Shown here one piece after another: positions 40,516 through 49,723 of a stretch of 64,000 nucleotides of DNA. The notes beneath the pieces are model-generated. The model saw nothing but the letters and a program-made list of their open reading frames with translations, was not told the origin of the DNA and ran no database searches. The stretch covers positions 248,001 to 312,000 of the forward strand of contig CAVRXL010000013.1 in the NCBI GenBank assembly GCA_963725145.1, in the 5' to 3' direction. Numbering within the stretch: position 1 is the stretch's first letter; each line of letters opens with the position of its first letter. This DNA is from DATAEE01 sp963725145. GTDB lineage: Bacteria > Acidobacteriota > Vicinamibacteria > Vicinamibacterales > 2-12-FULL-66-21. A program made the position numbers and the translations under genes.

Positions 40516-40788
40516 TTAGTTCACCGCCGACTTCAACGCCTTGCCGGCGCTGAAGCGGACGACGCGGCGCTTCGGGACTTTGATCTCGGCGCCGGTCTGC
40601 GGGTTGCGCGCGGTGCGCGCCTTGCGGCTCGCCGTCTTGAACGTGCCGAACCCGACGAACGTGATCGGCTGTCCCTTCTTCAACGACTTCACGACGCCGT
40701 CGAAGAACGAATCGATCGCCGCGACCGCGTTCGTCTTGCTGATCCCGATGTCCTGCGCGATCTTCGTGGCGAGTTCCTGTTTGTTCAT
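40516..40788 (-). CDS. hup: HU-family DNA-binding protein
   Basis: A 90-residue nucleoid protein: MNKQELATKIAQDIGISKT, then VGFGTFKTASRKARTARNP with the DNA-binding beta arm, ending VVRFSAGKALKSAVN. ATG 40788 follows GGAGGTCATCC; an upstream in-frame extension has no similarity. Transcribed alone. Confidence 0.96.
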   Translation of the reverse strand: MNKQELATKIAQDIGISKTNAVAAIDSFFDGVVKSLKKGQPITFVGFGTFKTASRKARTARNPQTGAEIKVPKRRVVRFSAGKALKSAVN

Positions 40789-40902
40789 GGATGACCTCCG
40801 TGTAGCAGTGTGATCGGTGGCGCACCTCTGTTCGAGGCGCAATGAGGAAAAAAAATTCAGGAGAGGTTTATACGTGACCGATCACGCCGAGTCAAGAAAA
40901 AG

Positions 40903-42081
40903 TCAGGCAGCTTTTTTGACGCCGAGCTTCTCGAGCGCCTTGTCGAGGATTGGATCGCCTTTCGCCGGATCGGGCCGCGCGCCGAACTCGACGTCTGGCT
41001 CTTCGACGTCGACGGTGGGCTTGAGACCTTTTTCGTGGATCGCCTCTCCTCCGGGGCTGAGGTAGGCGGCGTGCGTCAACCAGAGCCCGTGTCCTTCGGG
41101 CAAACGCACGAGTTTTTGAATCCCGGCGCGGCCGTGGGTCGGCTCTCCGATGAGTTCCGCGCGCTTGTTGCCGGCGAGCGCGGCGGCAAACAGCTCGGCG
41201 GCGCCCGACGTGCCGCCGTTGACGAGCAGGACGAGGGGCATCGCCAGGGCGCCGTCGCCCGCTACGGACTTGATCTCCTCCCGCGCGCCGTTGCGAGCCG
41301 CGCGGATGGCAAGCGTGCCGCTCGCGACGAACCGCCGCGCGCTATCGAGGCCGGCGTCGAGCGGCCCTTCGGCGGTCTGCCGCAAATCGATGACGAGCTT
41401 CTTTCCCCCCTGCTTCGCGAGAGCCGAGGCGGCGGTGGCAATGGCGGCCGGGGTCGCCGCCGTAAACGCGGGAACGCGGAGGTACCCGACGTCGGCGGCT
41501 GCCATGCGCGAGCCGATCGGGGGCGGTTCCTTCGGCGTCGGCTCGCGGATCAGATCGACCGTGTGCGGATCGGCGGCGTTCCCACGGATGACGACGATCG
41601 AGACCTTCGTGCCGGGGGCGCCGGAGAGCAGGCGTGCGCCATCGAACACCGAGAGGTCGCGCGTCGCCCGTCCATCGATCATCCGGACGTAGTCCCCGGT
41701 GCGCAGGCCGGCTCGCGCGGCGGCGGACCCGTCGCGCGCGGCGACGACCCGCAGGTAGTACTGCCGCGTGAGCGTGAGCCCGACGTCTCCTCCCGGCGGC
41801 GTCAGCTTGGCCTCCATCGCCCGCACGTCTGACGGTTCGAGAAAGGCGCTGTCGGCGTCGAGGCCGTCGGCCAGCCCCTTCAGCGCGCCGGTCATCACCT
41901 TGTCGACGTTCACTTCCTCGACGTAGTTGTTGAGGATGAGCTGCACGACGTCCCTGAAGACGGCCAGGTGCTGAAACGAGTCCTGCCCGGACGCGGTTCC
42001 GCTCATCACGCCGCCGACTACGACGAACGCGAGGACGGGTGTCGATAGGAGAAGGATGAAAACCCGGCTTCTGTTGCTCAT
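40903..42081 (-). CDS. S41-family C-terminal processing protease (CtpA-like)
   Basis: A 392-residue exported serine protease with a signal/anchor segment (VFILLLSTPVLAFVVVGGVM) and an N-terminal helical region (FRDVVQLILNNYVEEV). A PDZ domain follows (about residues 95-180, including GLRTGDYVRMIDGRATRDL), then a catalytic domain with the Ser in NGGTSGAAE and the Lys in GRAGIQKLV. The ATG overlaps the stop of the EnvC-like gene (ATGA). CtpA and EnvC-like genes are a common pair in cell-wall maintenance. Confidence 0.93.
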   Translation of the reverse strand: MSNRSRVFILLLSTPVLAFVVVGGVMSGTASGQDSFQHLAVFRDVVQLILNNYVEEVNVDKVMTGALKGLADGLDADSAFLEPSDVRAMEAKLTPPGGDVGLTLTRQYYLRVVAARDGSAAARAGLRTGDYVRMIDGRATRDLSVFDGARLLSGAPGTKVSIVVIRGNAADPHTVDLIREPTPKEPPPIGSRMAAADVGYLRVPAFTAATPAAIATAASALAKQGGKKLVIDLRQTAEGPLDAGLDSARRFVASGTLAIRAARNGAREEIKSVAGDGALAMPLVLLVNGGTSGAAELFAAALAGNKRAELIGEPTHGRAGIQKLVRLPEGHGLWLTHAAYLSPGGEAIHEKGLKPTVDVEEPDVEFGARPDPAKGDPILDKALEKLGVKKAA

Positions 42082-43253
42082 TGGCGCTTCAGCCATTGTA
42101 AAGGGTCCACGGCCCGCCCGTCGATGCGCAGCTCAAAATAGAGGCCTGGGACGCCTGCTGGGGTGAGTCCCGTCTCGCCGAGCACGGCCTGGCGCTCGAC
42201 CGCGTCGCCGCGGGCGACTCCGAGCACGCGCAGGTGGCCGTACAGGGAATGGTCTCCTTCGCCATGTTCGAGAATGACGAGGTTGCCGAATCCGGCGAAC
42301 GGTCCGGCGAACGCGACGCGACCTTCGTGCACCGCACGAACCCGGTCACCCTCGGCGACGCCGATGAGAATCCCGTTTCGCTGAATCGCGGCGGAGAACC
42401 GGCTCGTGCGGCCCCGGCCGAAGGCAGATCGCGCGGTGCCCGAGGCGGGCCACGGCAGATCGCCGCGAAACGGCGCGATCGGCAACGGTCCCGCTGCGGA
42501 CGCAGGTCTGCCGGGCGCGAGGCCGCCGACAGACGACTGGAGCTGCCGCGCCGCCTCCTGCAGCTCGCCCGTCAGTTGCGCGTTGAGGTCGCGCCTGGCG
42601 TCGATTTCCTCGATCCGTGCCGACTGCGCGGCGACGGCGCGCTCGAGCGCGGCTCGCGCGGCCTGTGCCTGTGCGCGCGTTCCGGCCGCCGCTTCCGCAC
42701 GCTTCGCCATGGTCGTCCGCGTGTCGGCGAGCGCCGCCAGCGTCCGCGAGTACCCCTCGATCCGCGCGCGATCCTGCTCCGCGATCGTCGTCATCGTCCG
42801 GAAGGTCCGGCCTACCGACTGGAGATCGTCGACGCTGAGCAGCATTCGCCAATAACCCGGCCGCCCGAGCTTGTACAGATCCGCCAGCCGCGACGCCACG
42901 ACCGGGCGTTCGGCCTCGACGGCCGCGTGGAGGCGCCGCGTCTCCGCTTCGGCGGTCGCCAGCTCCGCCGCGGCCAGCTCCACCTCCGCCTGCGCGCGCG
43001 CGACCTCCTGGCCGCGGATCTGTCGATCGAGCTCGAGCTTGCGGAGTTCGGCAATCAGCGTGCGCGCCTGTGCGGTGAGGGCATCCGCTTCGCGTTGAAG
43101 GATCTTCAGCCGCTCCGTGGCGCGCCTGATCTGCGTCTGCGCGGCGGTCTTATCCGGCGCCTGGGTCGGCGCTTTAGCGGGGGCTTGAGCGTCAAGCGAC
43201 GCCGCGAACAGCAGCAACGGGGCAATTCGCCTAAAACAGACTCTTCCCATCAA
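42078..43253 (-). CDS. EnvC-like murein hydrolase activator (degenerate LytM domain)
   Basis: A 391-residue exported protein: signal peptide (APLLLFAASLDAQA), long coiled coil (about residues 40-250), and a C-terminal M23/LytM domain. The zinc-binding HxxxD motif is replaced (RNGILIGVAEGD) and the HxH motif is not kept (LYFELRIDG). Only HGEGDHSLYGHL retains family shape. EnvC of E. coli is degenerate in the same way and activates amidases rather than cutting murein itself. It overlaps the phosphodiesterase gene by 23 bases upstream and the S41 protease by four bases downstream. Confidence 0.9.
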   Translation of the reverse strand: MMGRVCFRRIAPLLLFAASLDAQAPAKAPTQAPDKTAAQTQIRRATERLKILQREADALTAQARTLIAELRKLELDRQIRGQEVARAQAEVELAAAELATAEAETRRLHAAVEAERPVVASRLADLYKLGRPGYWRMLLSVDDLQSVGRTFRTMTTIAEQDRARIEGYSRTLAALADTRTTMAKRAEAAAGTRAQAQAARAALERAVAAQSARIEEIDARRDLNAQLTGELQEAARQLQSSVGGLAPGRPASAAGPLPIAPFRGDLPWPASGTARSAFGRGRTSRFSAAIQRNGILIGVAEGDRVRAVHEGRVAFAGPFAGFGNLVILEHGEGDHSLYGHLRVLGVARGDAVERQAVLGETGLTPAGVPGLYFELRIDGRAVDPLQWLKRQ

Positions 43254-45294
43254 TGTCTTTGGGCACCGTCAACCCGAAATACTTCAGGACCGTCGGCGCA
43301 ATATCGATGATCCGCGCCTCTGACTGGCTTATCGGCTTGGTTGATATCAGGACTCCAGCCGTCGTCTTGTAGTCGTAGCCCCCGTGGTCGCCGCTCCACT
43401 TCTTCATGTTGGCGTAGACAATGCCCTGAGGGGACCCGCCGAGGGTCGTCTGCCAGGAGACCCGGTAGCCGTCCTCCATGCCGACCTGCAGGTCGGCGGC
43501 GTTGTGGAGGAACTCCCCGCTGTAAACGTCATCTCTCTTATAGACGGCCCGCACGACCGTGGAGCCGTCTTCCGGGTCCTTCAAGGTGAGGAGCGCGGCC
43601 GAGAGCTCGTCGGCGAGCTGCCGGTACTCCGCGCCCGCGCCGACGATGCCCTTCGCCTCTCGACCGCGCAGATTGAAGTAGATCTGCCCGAGGCCCATCG
43701 CGTACACCCTGGTGCGGCTCCAGTCGACGTTCTCCCAGAACTCGCCGCCGCCGAACAGGTCATCGAGCTTTTTTTCGCCCGGCACCTGACCCTGCAGCGC
43801 CATGTACCCCTGTTGCACCAGCCAGGTGTTGAGGTTCACCGCCTTGCGCCAGGAATGGAAGCCGTGATCCGAGACGATCAGCACGGGGACGCCGGGCTCC
43901 AGGCGCTCGAGCACTTCCGCGATGAACGTGTCGCATTGCCTGTAGATGCGCTCGATCGAGTCGCCGAAGCGCGAGGCCAGCTTGGCGTCGTACATCGGAT
44001 GCTTCGGGTCGGTGAGGCGCCACATCATGTGCTGCACGCGATCGGTGGATTCGATGACGCCGACGAGCAGGTCCCAGTCGCTCGAGTCGAGGCGGCTGAG
44101 AATCACCTGCGCGCGGTCTTCGAACGCGCGGTGGAGATCCTCCATGAAGGTGGCTTCGTCCATCCGGCCTTCGTTGAGCGGCCAGGTCGCCTCCGCCCAT
44201 CCAAGCGTGCGGTACGGGCCGATCCGCTCGTAGAGCTGCGCGGAGAACGAGGCGGGGGACGAGATGGGAAGCGGCGGCGCGTCCGGCTTCCAGTTGACCG
44301 GGGAGATGTAGAGCTGAAGCTCGGGGCCGGCGCTCATCAAGTACATTTGCGCCATGCCGTGCAGGCGGACGAAGAGGTTCACGCGGAAGTCGAGGTTGAT
44401 CCAGCGGCTCCACTCTCCCTGCTTCAGGTGGATGGATTGCCCGGCGATCTCGATCGTCGCCGCGCGCTCCGGGCCTTCGCGGTTCCATCGGATCGTGACC
44501 GGAACACGGACGTCTTCCTGCGCCTCGAGCTCGGCGATCCGCGAACGGTCGGCGTCGGCGAGCGCTTGACCTTTCCCCCGGATCGTCTGGAGCTCCCGCC
44601 GCACGATCGGGTTCGGCGGGCCGATGAGCTCGGTTCGCGCGATCCCCCCATCGAACGCGAGCCGTTTGAGGATGCCGCCGAACTCGGTATTGCCCTCCTC
44701 GTACCGGCTCAGATCGGTCGCAAAGTAGTAGAACGTCCCCATCGTCCCCCGGATGTCCGGCAAGGGGAGCCCGGCGAGCAGCTCGCCGTTCGGTACGTCC
44801 TCGGGGGGAAACGTGACGGGAACCGTCAGGATGCTCGATCGGACGCCGGCGGTCCCTGCGGTGACCCAGAAGGACGTTCCGCCGCGGATGGAGATAATCT
44901 TCGGCTTCTGAATCGGAATCCAGTCGAGCAGGAACTTCGCCGGTTCGCGGCGCACCATGCCGAGATCCGGCAGGTAGGTGGTCGTGTCCCGGACGAGGAA
45001 GTCGTAGATATTGTGCTTGCCGGCGTTGACGCCGGTGGCGAACGATGCCCACGCCGTCGGCGACTCGGGGGAATGCGACGTCTCGAGCGGGTAGAGGCCG
45101 CCCTGCTCGATGAGACGCGCGATATTCGGCAGCTTGCGCTCGGCCACGAACCGCCGGACGAGATCCGGGTCCATCCCGTCGAAGCCGAGAATCACCAGCT
45201 TCTGACTGAAGACGCTCGAACGGGTGGAGCCGCACGATGCGGCGAAACCCAGCGCCAACGCGCACAACAGAACGGGAACTCCGACGGCCTTCAT
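43231..45294 (-). CDS. Lipoprotein of the alkaline phosphatase / type I phosphodiesterase superfamily
   Basis: A 687-residue exported lipoprotein (signal ending LALGFAASC). The catalytic fold shows VILGFDGMDPDLV and SHSPESPTAWASFATGVN (nucleophile region, metal site), a downstream GDH-type VLIVSDHGFHSW, and SGDHGGY near the end. These match the nucleotide pyrophosphatase/phosphodiesterase group, which cleaves phosphodiesters or transfers phosphate groups. Substrate unknown. In-frame upstream sequence on this strand is only antisense shadow of ruvX. It is the first gene of a three-gene minus-strand operon with EnvC and S41. Confidence 0.88.
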   Translation of the reverse strand: MKAVGVPVLLCALALGFAASCGSTRSSVFSQKLVILGFDGMDPDLVRRFVAERKLPNIARLIEQGGLYPLETSHSPESPTAWASFATGVNAGKHNIYDFLVRDTTTYLPDLGMVRREPAKFLLDWIPIQKPKIISIRGGTSFWVTAGTAGVRSSILTVPVTFPPEDVPNGELLAGLPLPDIRGTMGTFYYFATDLSRYEEGNTEFGGILKRLAFDGGIARTELIGPPNPIVRRELQTIRGKGQALADADRSRIAELEAQEDVRVPVTIRWNREGPERAATIEIAGQSIHLKQGEWSRWINLDFRVNLFVRLHGMAQMYLMSAGPELQLYISPVNWKPDAPPLPISSPASFSAQLYERIGPYRTLGWAEATWPLNEGRMDEATFMEDLHRAFEDRAQVILSRLDSSDWDLLVGVIESTDRVQHMMWRLTDPKHPMYDAKLASRFGDSIERIYRQCDTFIAEVLERLEPGVPVLIVSDHGFHSWRKAVNLNTWLVQQGYMALQGQVPGEKKLDDLFGGGEFWENVDWSRTRVYAMGLGQIYFNLRGREAKGIVGAGAEYRQLADELSAALLTLKDPEDGSTVVRAVYKRDDVYSGEFLHNAADLQVGMEDGYRVSWQTTLGGSPQGIVYANMKKWSGDHGGYDYKTTAGVLISTKPISQSEARIIDIAPTVLKYFGLTVPKDIDGKSLF

Positions 45295-45313
45295 TGTGGA
45301 GGATGATACCCGA

Positions 45314-45775
45314 GTGCGTGTTCTGGCCGTCGACCCTGGCGCGCGGCGTCTCGGTTTGGCGCTCTCCGACGCGAGCGGCACTCTGGCCACACCGTGGCAG
45401 GTGGTCGAGAGCGGCGGTTCGATCGAGGACGATGCGGACCGGCTGGCGGCAATCGTGACGGCGTTGAAGGCCGAAGACGATGGTCTCGCGACCATCGTGG
45501 TCGGCTTGCCCCTTCGGCTGGATGGAACCCCGAACGAACAGACGGCGCGCGCGCGGGCGCTCGCCCTTCGGCTCGAAACCGTGACCGGACTCCCAATCGT
45601 GTTACAGGACGAGCGCCTGACGAGTCGTGAGGCGGAGCAGCGACTCGCGCTGCGCATGACGGACTGGCGAAAGCGAAAAGAGAGAATCGATGCCGCCGCT
45701 GCGGCAGTCATCTTGCAGGATTATCTGGACGCCTGTAGGGGCGGTTCGCGAACCGCCCCTGCAGAATTCGACTGA
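45314..45775 (+). CDS. ruvX: RuvX/YqgF Holliday-junction resolvase-like nuclease
   Basis: A 153-residue RNase H-fold protein with the catalytic Asp in VLAVDPGARRLGLALSD and a C-terminal DERLTS and DAAAAAVILQDYLD. The GTG start is preceded by GGAGGATGATAC. The family also matures 16S rRNA 5' ends. The last residues (CRGGSRTAPAEF) are encoded by a dispersed palindromic repeat at 45735-45763, so the natural C-terminus was altered by it. The stop overlaps the mltG start. Confidence 0.93.
   Translation: MRVLAVDPGARRLGLALSDASGTLATPWQVVESGGSIEDDADRLAAIVTALKAEDDGLATIVVGLPLRLDGTPNEQTARARALALRLETVTGLPIVLQDERLTSREAEQRLALRMTDWRKRKERIDAAAAAVILQDYLDACRGGSRTAPAEFD
45735..45763. repeat. Palindromic TAGGGGCGGTTCGCGAACCGCCCCT repeat in ruvX 3' end
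   Basis: A near-perfect inverted repeat around TTCGCGAA that encodes the C-terminal tail of RuvX. It ends 12 bases before the mltG ATG. Confidence 0.85.
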
Positions 45776-46809
45776 TGCGTCGACTCGCGATCCTTCTGGC
45801 CGTCATCCTCGTTGGCGCCGCGGCCGGCGCGATGTACCTCGCCGTTCGCTTCGACCGCCCGTTCAAGGGCTATGACGGCGCGGAGCAGTTCGTCGAGATA
45901 CCTCCCGGCAGCCCGGTGGCGGTGATCGGCCAGCGTTTGATCGACGCGGGCGTGATCAGCAGTCGACCCGCGTTTCGATACGCGCTCTGGGCGACCGGGC
46001 AGAGCCGCCGTCTGCAGGCGGGCGAGTATCGCTTCGATCGCCCGATGCGGCCGGTCGAAGTCATCCAGAAGCTGGCGCAGGGGGACGTGTTCGTGCAGCC
46101 GATCACGTTCCCGGAAGGGTTGACGATCCGCGAGATGGCAGCCCTTTTCGAGAAGGCCGGGCTGGGAACGGCGACGGAGTTCCAGCGCGCCGCGCGGGGC
46201 AGGAATCTCGTCGCGCACCTGGATCCGCGCGCGACCGACCTCGAAGGGTACCTGTTTCCCGACACCTACACGCTCCCGCGCCGCGCGACGGCCGATCGCC
46301 TGATCGAGCTGATGGTCGCCGGGTTCGAGAAGGCGTTCGACGAGACGCTGCGCGCCGACGCCGCGGCGCGCGGCCTCGACGCTCGCGAACTCATCACGCT
46401 CGCGTCGCTCGTCGAAAAGGAAACCGCCAGGCCGGAGGAGCGGCCGCTCGTCGCCGCCGTGTACGCGAACCGGCTGAAGATCGGCATGGGGCTTCAATGC
46501 GACCCCACCGTGATCTACGCGCTGGAGCGTGCGGGCCGGTTCACGGGCAACCTCCGCCGCGAGGATCTGCTCTTCGACTCGCCCTACAACACGTATCGGT
46601 ACGCAGGCCTTCCACCCGGACCGATCGCGTCCCCCGGCCGCGCCTCGCTCGAGGCGGCGGTCCGTCCGGCCGACGTGCCATACCTCTATTTTGTGAGCCG
46701 CAACGACGGGTCGCACGAGTTCGCGGCGACCCTGGCTGAACACAACGCGAACGTGGAGAAGTGGCAGAGGCAATACTTTCGGGAGCGAAGAGAGAAACAG
46801 CAAAAGTAG
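45775..46809 (+). CDS. mltG: Endolytic murein transglycosylase MltG
   Basis: Cuts nascent glycan strands at the inner membrane and so sets their length. The 344-residue protein has an N-terminal membrane helix (LAILLAVILVGAAAGAMYLAV), a LysM-like domain, and the YceG catalytic domain with Glu in LASLVEKETARPEERP followed by LQCDPTVIYAL. Its ATG overlaps the ruvX stop. ruvX-mltG coupling is common. Confidence 0.95.
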   Translation: MRRLAILLAVILVGAAAGAMYLAVRFDRPFKGYDGAEQFVEIPPGSPVAVIGQRLIDAGVISSRPAFRYALWATGQSRRLQAGEYRFDRPMRPVEVIQKLAQGDVFVQPITFPEGLTIREMAALFEKAGLGTATEFQRAARGRNLVAHLDPRATDLEGYLFPDTYTLPRRATADRLIELMVAGFEKAFDETLRADAAARGLDARELITLASLVEKETARPEERPLVAAVYANRLKIGMGLQCDPTVIYALERAGRFTGNLRREDLLFDSPYNTYRYAGLPPGPIASPGRASLEAAVRPADVPYLYFVSRNDGSHEFAATLAEHNANVEKWQRQYFRERREKQQK

Positions 46810-46815
46810 AGCCGC

Positions 46816-47694
46816 TTAGCGCTCTCCCCACTTCAGCTTCTCACGCAGGATCTCGAAGTAGGTCCGCGAGCTGCCTCGCACGAGCCGGAGGGGCTTCTGG
46901 GCGCGTGACACGATCACCGCGTCATCTTTCTCGAGCGGCACTCCAAACTGCCCGTCGAACGTGATCACGATGTCCGATTGACCGTTCGCGACCGGCTCGA
47001 CGCGGACCTCCGCGGCCGCCGGAATGACGACGGGGCGGTTGGTGAGCATGTGCGGCGCGATCGGCGTCAGCACGAGCGCGTCGACGGCGGGATGGACGAT
47101 CGGGCCGCCCGCCGCGAGGTTGTAGGCGGTCGAGCCGGTCGGGCTCGCGATGATGAGGCCGTCCGCCCGGACGCGCGTCACGAACTCGTCGCCGACCGAG
47201 ACCGACAGCGCGATGATGCGTGAGAGCGCGCCGCGGGTGATCACGATGTCGTTCAGCGCGACGCGGCTCACGCGCGTGTCCTCGCCGCGGACGATTCGGC
47301 CGCGCAGCATCAGCCGTTCCTCGAGCGGTGCGCGGCCGTTGAGCGCCGCTTCGAGCGAAGGCGTGATATCGGCGAGCGTCACCTCGGTCAGGAATCCGAG
47401 ACTGCCGAAGTTCACGCCGAGGATCGGAACGTCCGCGTCCGCCTGCGCGATCCGATCGGCCATGCCGAGCAGCGTGCCGTCGCCGCCGAGGACGACGATG
47501 AGGTCCACTTCGGCGGGAAGCCGGTCCCGCGACACGGTGGCGCGACCCGGCGGGACGCCTGCCAGGACCGCGGTGTCGGTCTCGAAGACGGTCCGCACGC
47601 CGCGCGAGTCGAGCCATCCCGCGACTTCCGCGAGGACGCCCGAGGCCGCGCGCAAGTGGTGCTTGGCGACGAGGCCGACCCGCTCAATCGCCAC
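46816..47694 (-). CDS. nadK: NAD kinase
   Basis: Phosphorylates NAD to NADP. 292 residues, standard. Motifs: VVLGGDGTLLGMA (GGDG), VNFGSLGFLTEV, and SPTGSTAYNLAAGGPIVHP, all typical. It is convergent with mltG (6 bases between stops). Confidence 0.96.
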   Translation of the reverse strand: MAIERVGLVAKHHLRAASGVLAEVAGWLDSRGVRTVFETDTAVLAGVPPGRATVSRDRLPAEVDLIVVLGGDGTLLGMADRIAQADADVPILGVNFGSLGFLTEVTLADITPSLEAALNGRAPLEERLMLRGRIVRGEDTRVSRVALNDIVITRGALSRIIALSVSVGDEFVTRVRADGLIIASPTGSTAYNLAAGGPIVHPAVDALVLTPIAPHMLTNRPVVIPAAAEVRVEPVANGQSDIVITFDGQFGVPLEKDDAVIVSRAQKPLRLVRGSSRTYFEILREKLKWGER

Positions 47695-47699
47695 GCGTC

Positions 47700-47775
47700 A
47701 CCACGGACTCACAGTACTTCAACCACGGATTACGCGGATGCTCCATCGCTGTTCAACCAACGGATTGCCCGGATG
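47700..47775. repeat. ACCACGGATTACGCGGAT-type direct repeats
   Basis: Copies of a (T)CAACCACGGATTACGCGGATGCTC unit, each slightly diverged, between tlyA and nadK. The last ~20 bases run into the 3' end of tlyA. A widespread style of intergenic repeat in this kind of genome. Confidence 0.7.
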
Positions 47776-48508
47776 CTCGCAGGTGAAGGAAGAACTCTCT
47801 GTTGCCTTCCGCACCCTCGATAGGGGACGGCGTCCGGCCGACGCGCCTCAATCCTACCTTATCGGCCGCAGCCGTCACGGCCTCGACGGCTCGCTCGTGG
47901 ACCGCGGGATCGCGGACGATGCCACCCGGACCGACCTGGTCGCGTCCCGCTTCGAACTGCGGCTTGACGAGCGCGACGAGGTCGGCGTCGGCGTCGAGCA
48001 GGGGCGGGACGACGGGGAGGATGTAGGCGAGTGAAATGAACGAGACGTCTATCGCGACCACCCCGAATCGTCGAGCGTCGTCGGGCAGCGCGTCCGGCGT
48101 CAGGGTCCGCGCGTTCAGGCGCTCGAGCACCGTCACCCGCGGATCCTGGCGAAGCGACCAGTCGAGCTGTCCGTGTCCAACGTCGAGCGCGACGACGCGC
48201 GACGCACCGCGGCGCAGCAGGACGTCGGTGAACCCGCCAGTCGACGCGCCGATGTCGAGCGCGAGGCGGCCTTCGACGGCGATGCCGAACTCGTCGAGCG
48301 CATGCGCGAGCTTGACGCCGCCGCGGCCGACGTACGGGTGATCGGGCGTGTCGAGCTCGATTGGATCGTCCGACTTCACGAGGTCGCCCGCTTTTCGAGC
48401 CGGCCTGCCGCCGACGCGCACACGGCCCGCGAGGATCAGCGCGCGGGCCCGCTCGCGGCTCGCGGCGAGGCCGCGCTCGACGAGGAGCTGGTCAAGGCGG
48501 GTTTTCAA
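47753..48508 (-). CDS. tlyA: TlyA-family rRNA 2'-O-methyltransferase
   Basis: A 251-residue protein with an N-terminal S4 RNA-binding domain (LDQLLVERGLAASRERARAL) and an FtsJ-like methyltransferase domain (ALDIGASTGGFTDVLLRRGA). TlyA methylates cytidines of 16S and 23S rRNA and confers capreomycin sensitivity in mycobacteria. The final residues derive from repeat sequence. Confidence 0.92.
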   Translation of the reverse strand: MKTRLDQLLVERGLAASRERARALILAGRVRVGGRPARKAGDLVKSDDPIELDTPDHPYVGRGGVKLAHALDEFGIAVEGRLALDIGASTGGFTDVLLRRGASRVVALDVGHGQLDWSLRQDPRVTVLERLNARTLTPDALPDDARRFGVVAIDVSFISLAYILPVVPPLLDADADLVALVKPQFEAGRDQVGPGGIVRDPAVHERAVEAVTAAADKVGLRRVGRTPSPIEGAEGNREFFLHLRASGQSVG

Positions 48509-48536
48509 TGCTGAATGTGGAGTGCTGATTGCTGAA

Positions 48537-49481
48537 TCACGCGCGCCTCGTCACGACCCACTGCGCGATGTCGGCGAGTCGGCCATGGATCCCCGACGTG
48601 TCGAGCGCCTGGGTCGCTTTCGACGTGCACGCCTCGGCCATGCGGCGTGATTCCTCCAGTCCGAACAAGGCGGGATAGGTCGGCTTTCCGGCGGCCGCAT
48701 CCTTGCCGGCGGTCTTGCCCAGTGCGGCCGCTTCGCCCTCGACGTCCAGGAGGTCATCGACGATCTGGAATGCGAGGCCGAGCTCGACCGCATAGCGCCG
48801 AATCGCGCCGACGAGCACGTCGGACGCGCCCGCCATGATCGCCCCGGACACGGCCGCCGCCGTGATGAGCGCGCCGGTCTTCCGCGCGTGCATCGCCCGC
48901 AGCGACCCGGCGTCGAGCTGATGCGCGCGGCCGACGGCCTGAAGGTCGACGGCCTGCCCGCCCACCATGCCGGTTGCGCCGGCGGCGCGGGCGATGAGCG
49001 CGATCGCTCGGAGCTGCGGCCCGCGCTGGTCGCCGGATGCCAGGCCCGAGGGAAGAAATGCCGATGGATCCGCCATCACTTCAAACGCCAGGGTCAACAG
49101 CCCGTCGCCCGCGAGGATCGCCATCCCCTCGCCGAACACGACATGCGACGTGGGGCGCCCGCGGCGCAGCGTGTCGTTGTCCATCGCGGGCAGATCGTCG
49201 TGGACGAGCGAGTAGGTGTGAATGAGCTCGATCGCGCAGGCCGCCGGAATGGCGCGATGGCGCGCGGCCGCTTCGTCGAGGGCCGACGCGCCGGCGACCG
49301 CTTCAGCGGACGCGAGCGCCAGCACCGGGCGGAACCGCTTGCCGCCGGCCATCACGCTGTAGCGCATGGCCTCCGCCACCACTGGCGGGCAGCCGAAACC
49401 GGCCGTCGAAGCGAGCACGCGATCGAGCGCCGCGTCGATGTCGACGCGGCGCGCGTCGATGTACGCGGAAAGATCGGTCAC
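48537..49481 (-). CDS. ispA: Polyprenyl synthetase (farnesyl diphosphate synthase type)
   Basis: A 314-residue isoprenoid chain-elongating enzyme. First Asp-rich motif in VHDDLPAMDND with DDxxxxD spacing typical of short-chain bacterial FPP synthases, second in QIVDDLLDV. Its start overlaps the xseB stop. The ispA-xseB-xseA order is the usual one. Confidence 0.93.
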   Translation of the reverse strand: MTDLSAYIDARRVDIDAALDRVLASTAGFGCPPVVAEAMRYSVMAGGKRFRPVLALASAEAVAGASALDEAAARHRAIPAACAIELIHTYSLVHDDLPAMDNDTLRRGRPTSHVVFGEGMAILAGDGLLTLAFEVMADPSAFLPSGLASGDQRGPQLRAIALIARAAGATGMVGGQAVDLQAVGRAHQLDAGSLRAMHARKTGALITAAAVSGAIMAGASDVLVGAIRRYAVELGLAFQIVDDLLDVEGEAAALGKTAGKDAAAGKPTYPALFGLEESRRMAEACTSKATQALDTSGIHGRLADIAQWVVTRRA

Positions 49482-49723
49482 CGGCTCTTCGGGGGATCGT
49501 CCGCCCCGAGCGAGGCGGGCGCCGGCTTGAGTTCCCCTCGCTCGTTCAGCAGCTCGATCCGCCGCTCGGCCTGCTCGAGGCGGGTGTGGCAGAACCGCGC
49601 GAGCTCGATACCGCGCTCAAACAGCTCGAGCGATCGCTCCAGCTGGAGATCGCCCTGCTCGAGCGTCTTCACGACGGTCTCGAGCTCCGCGAGAGCCGTC
49701 TCGAAGTCCTTGATCTCGCTCAT
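49478..49723 (-). CDS. xseB: Exodeoxyribonuclease VII small subunit
   Basis: An 81-residue helical protein with FETALAELETVVKTLEQGDL and ELFERGIELARFCHTRLEQAE, the XseB signatures. Overlaps ispA and xseA by four bases each. Confidence 0.95.
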   Translation of the reverse strand: MSEIKDFETALAELETVVKTLEQGDLQLERSLELFERGIELARFCHTRLEQAERRIELLNERGELKPAPASLGADDPPKSR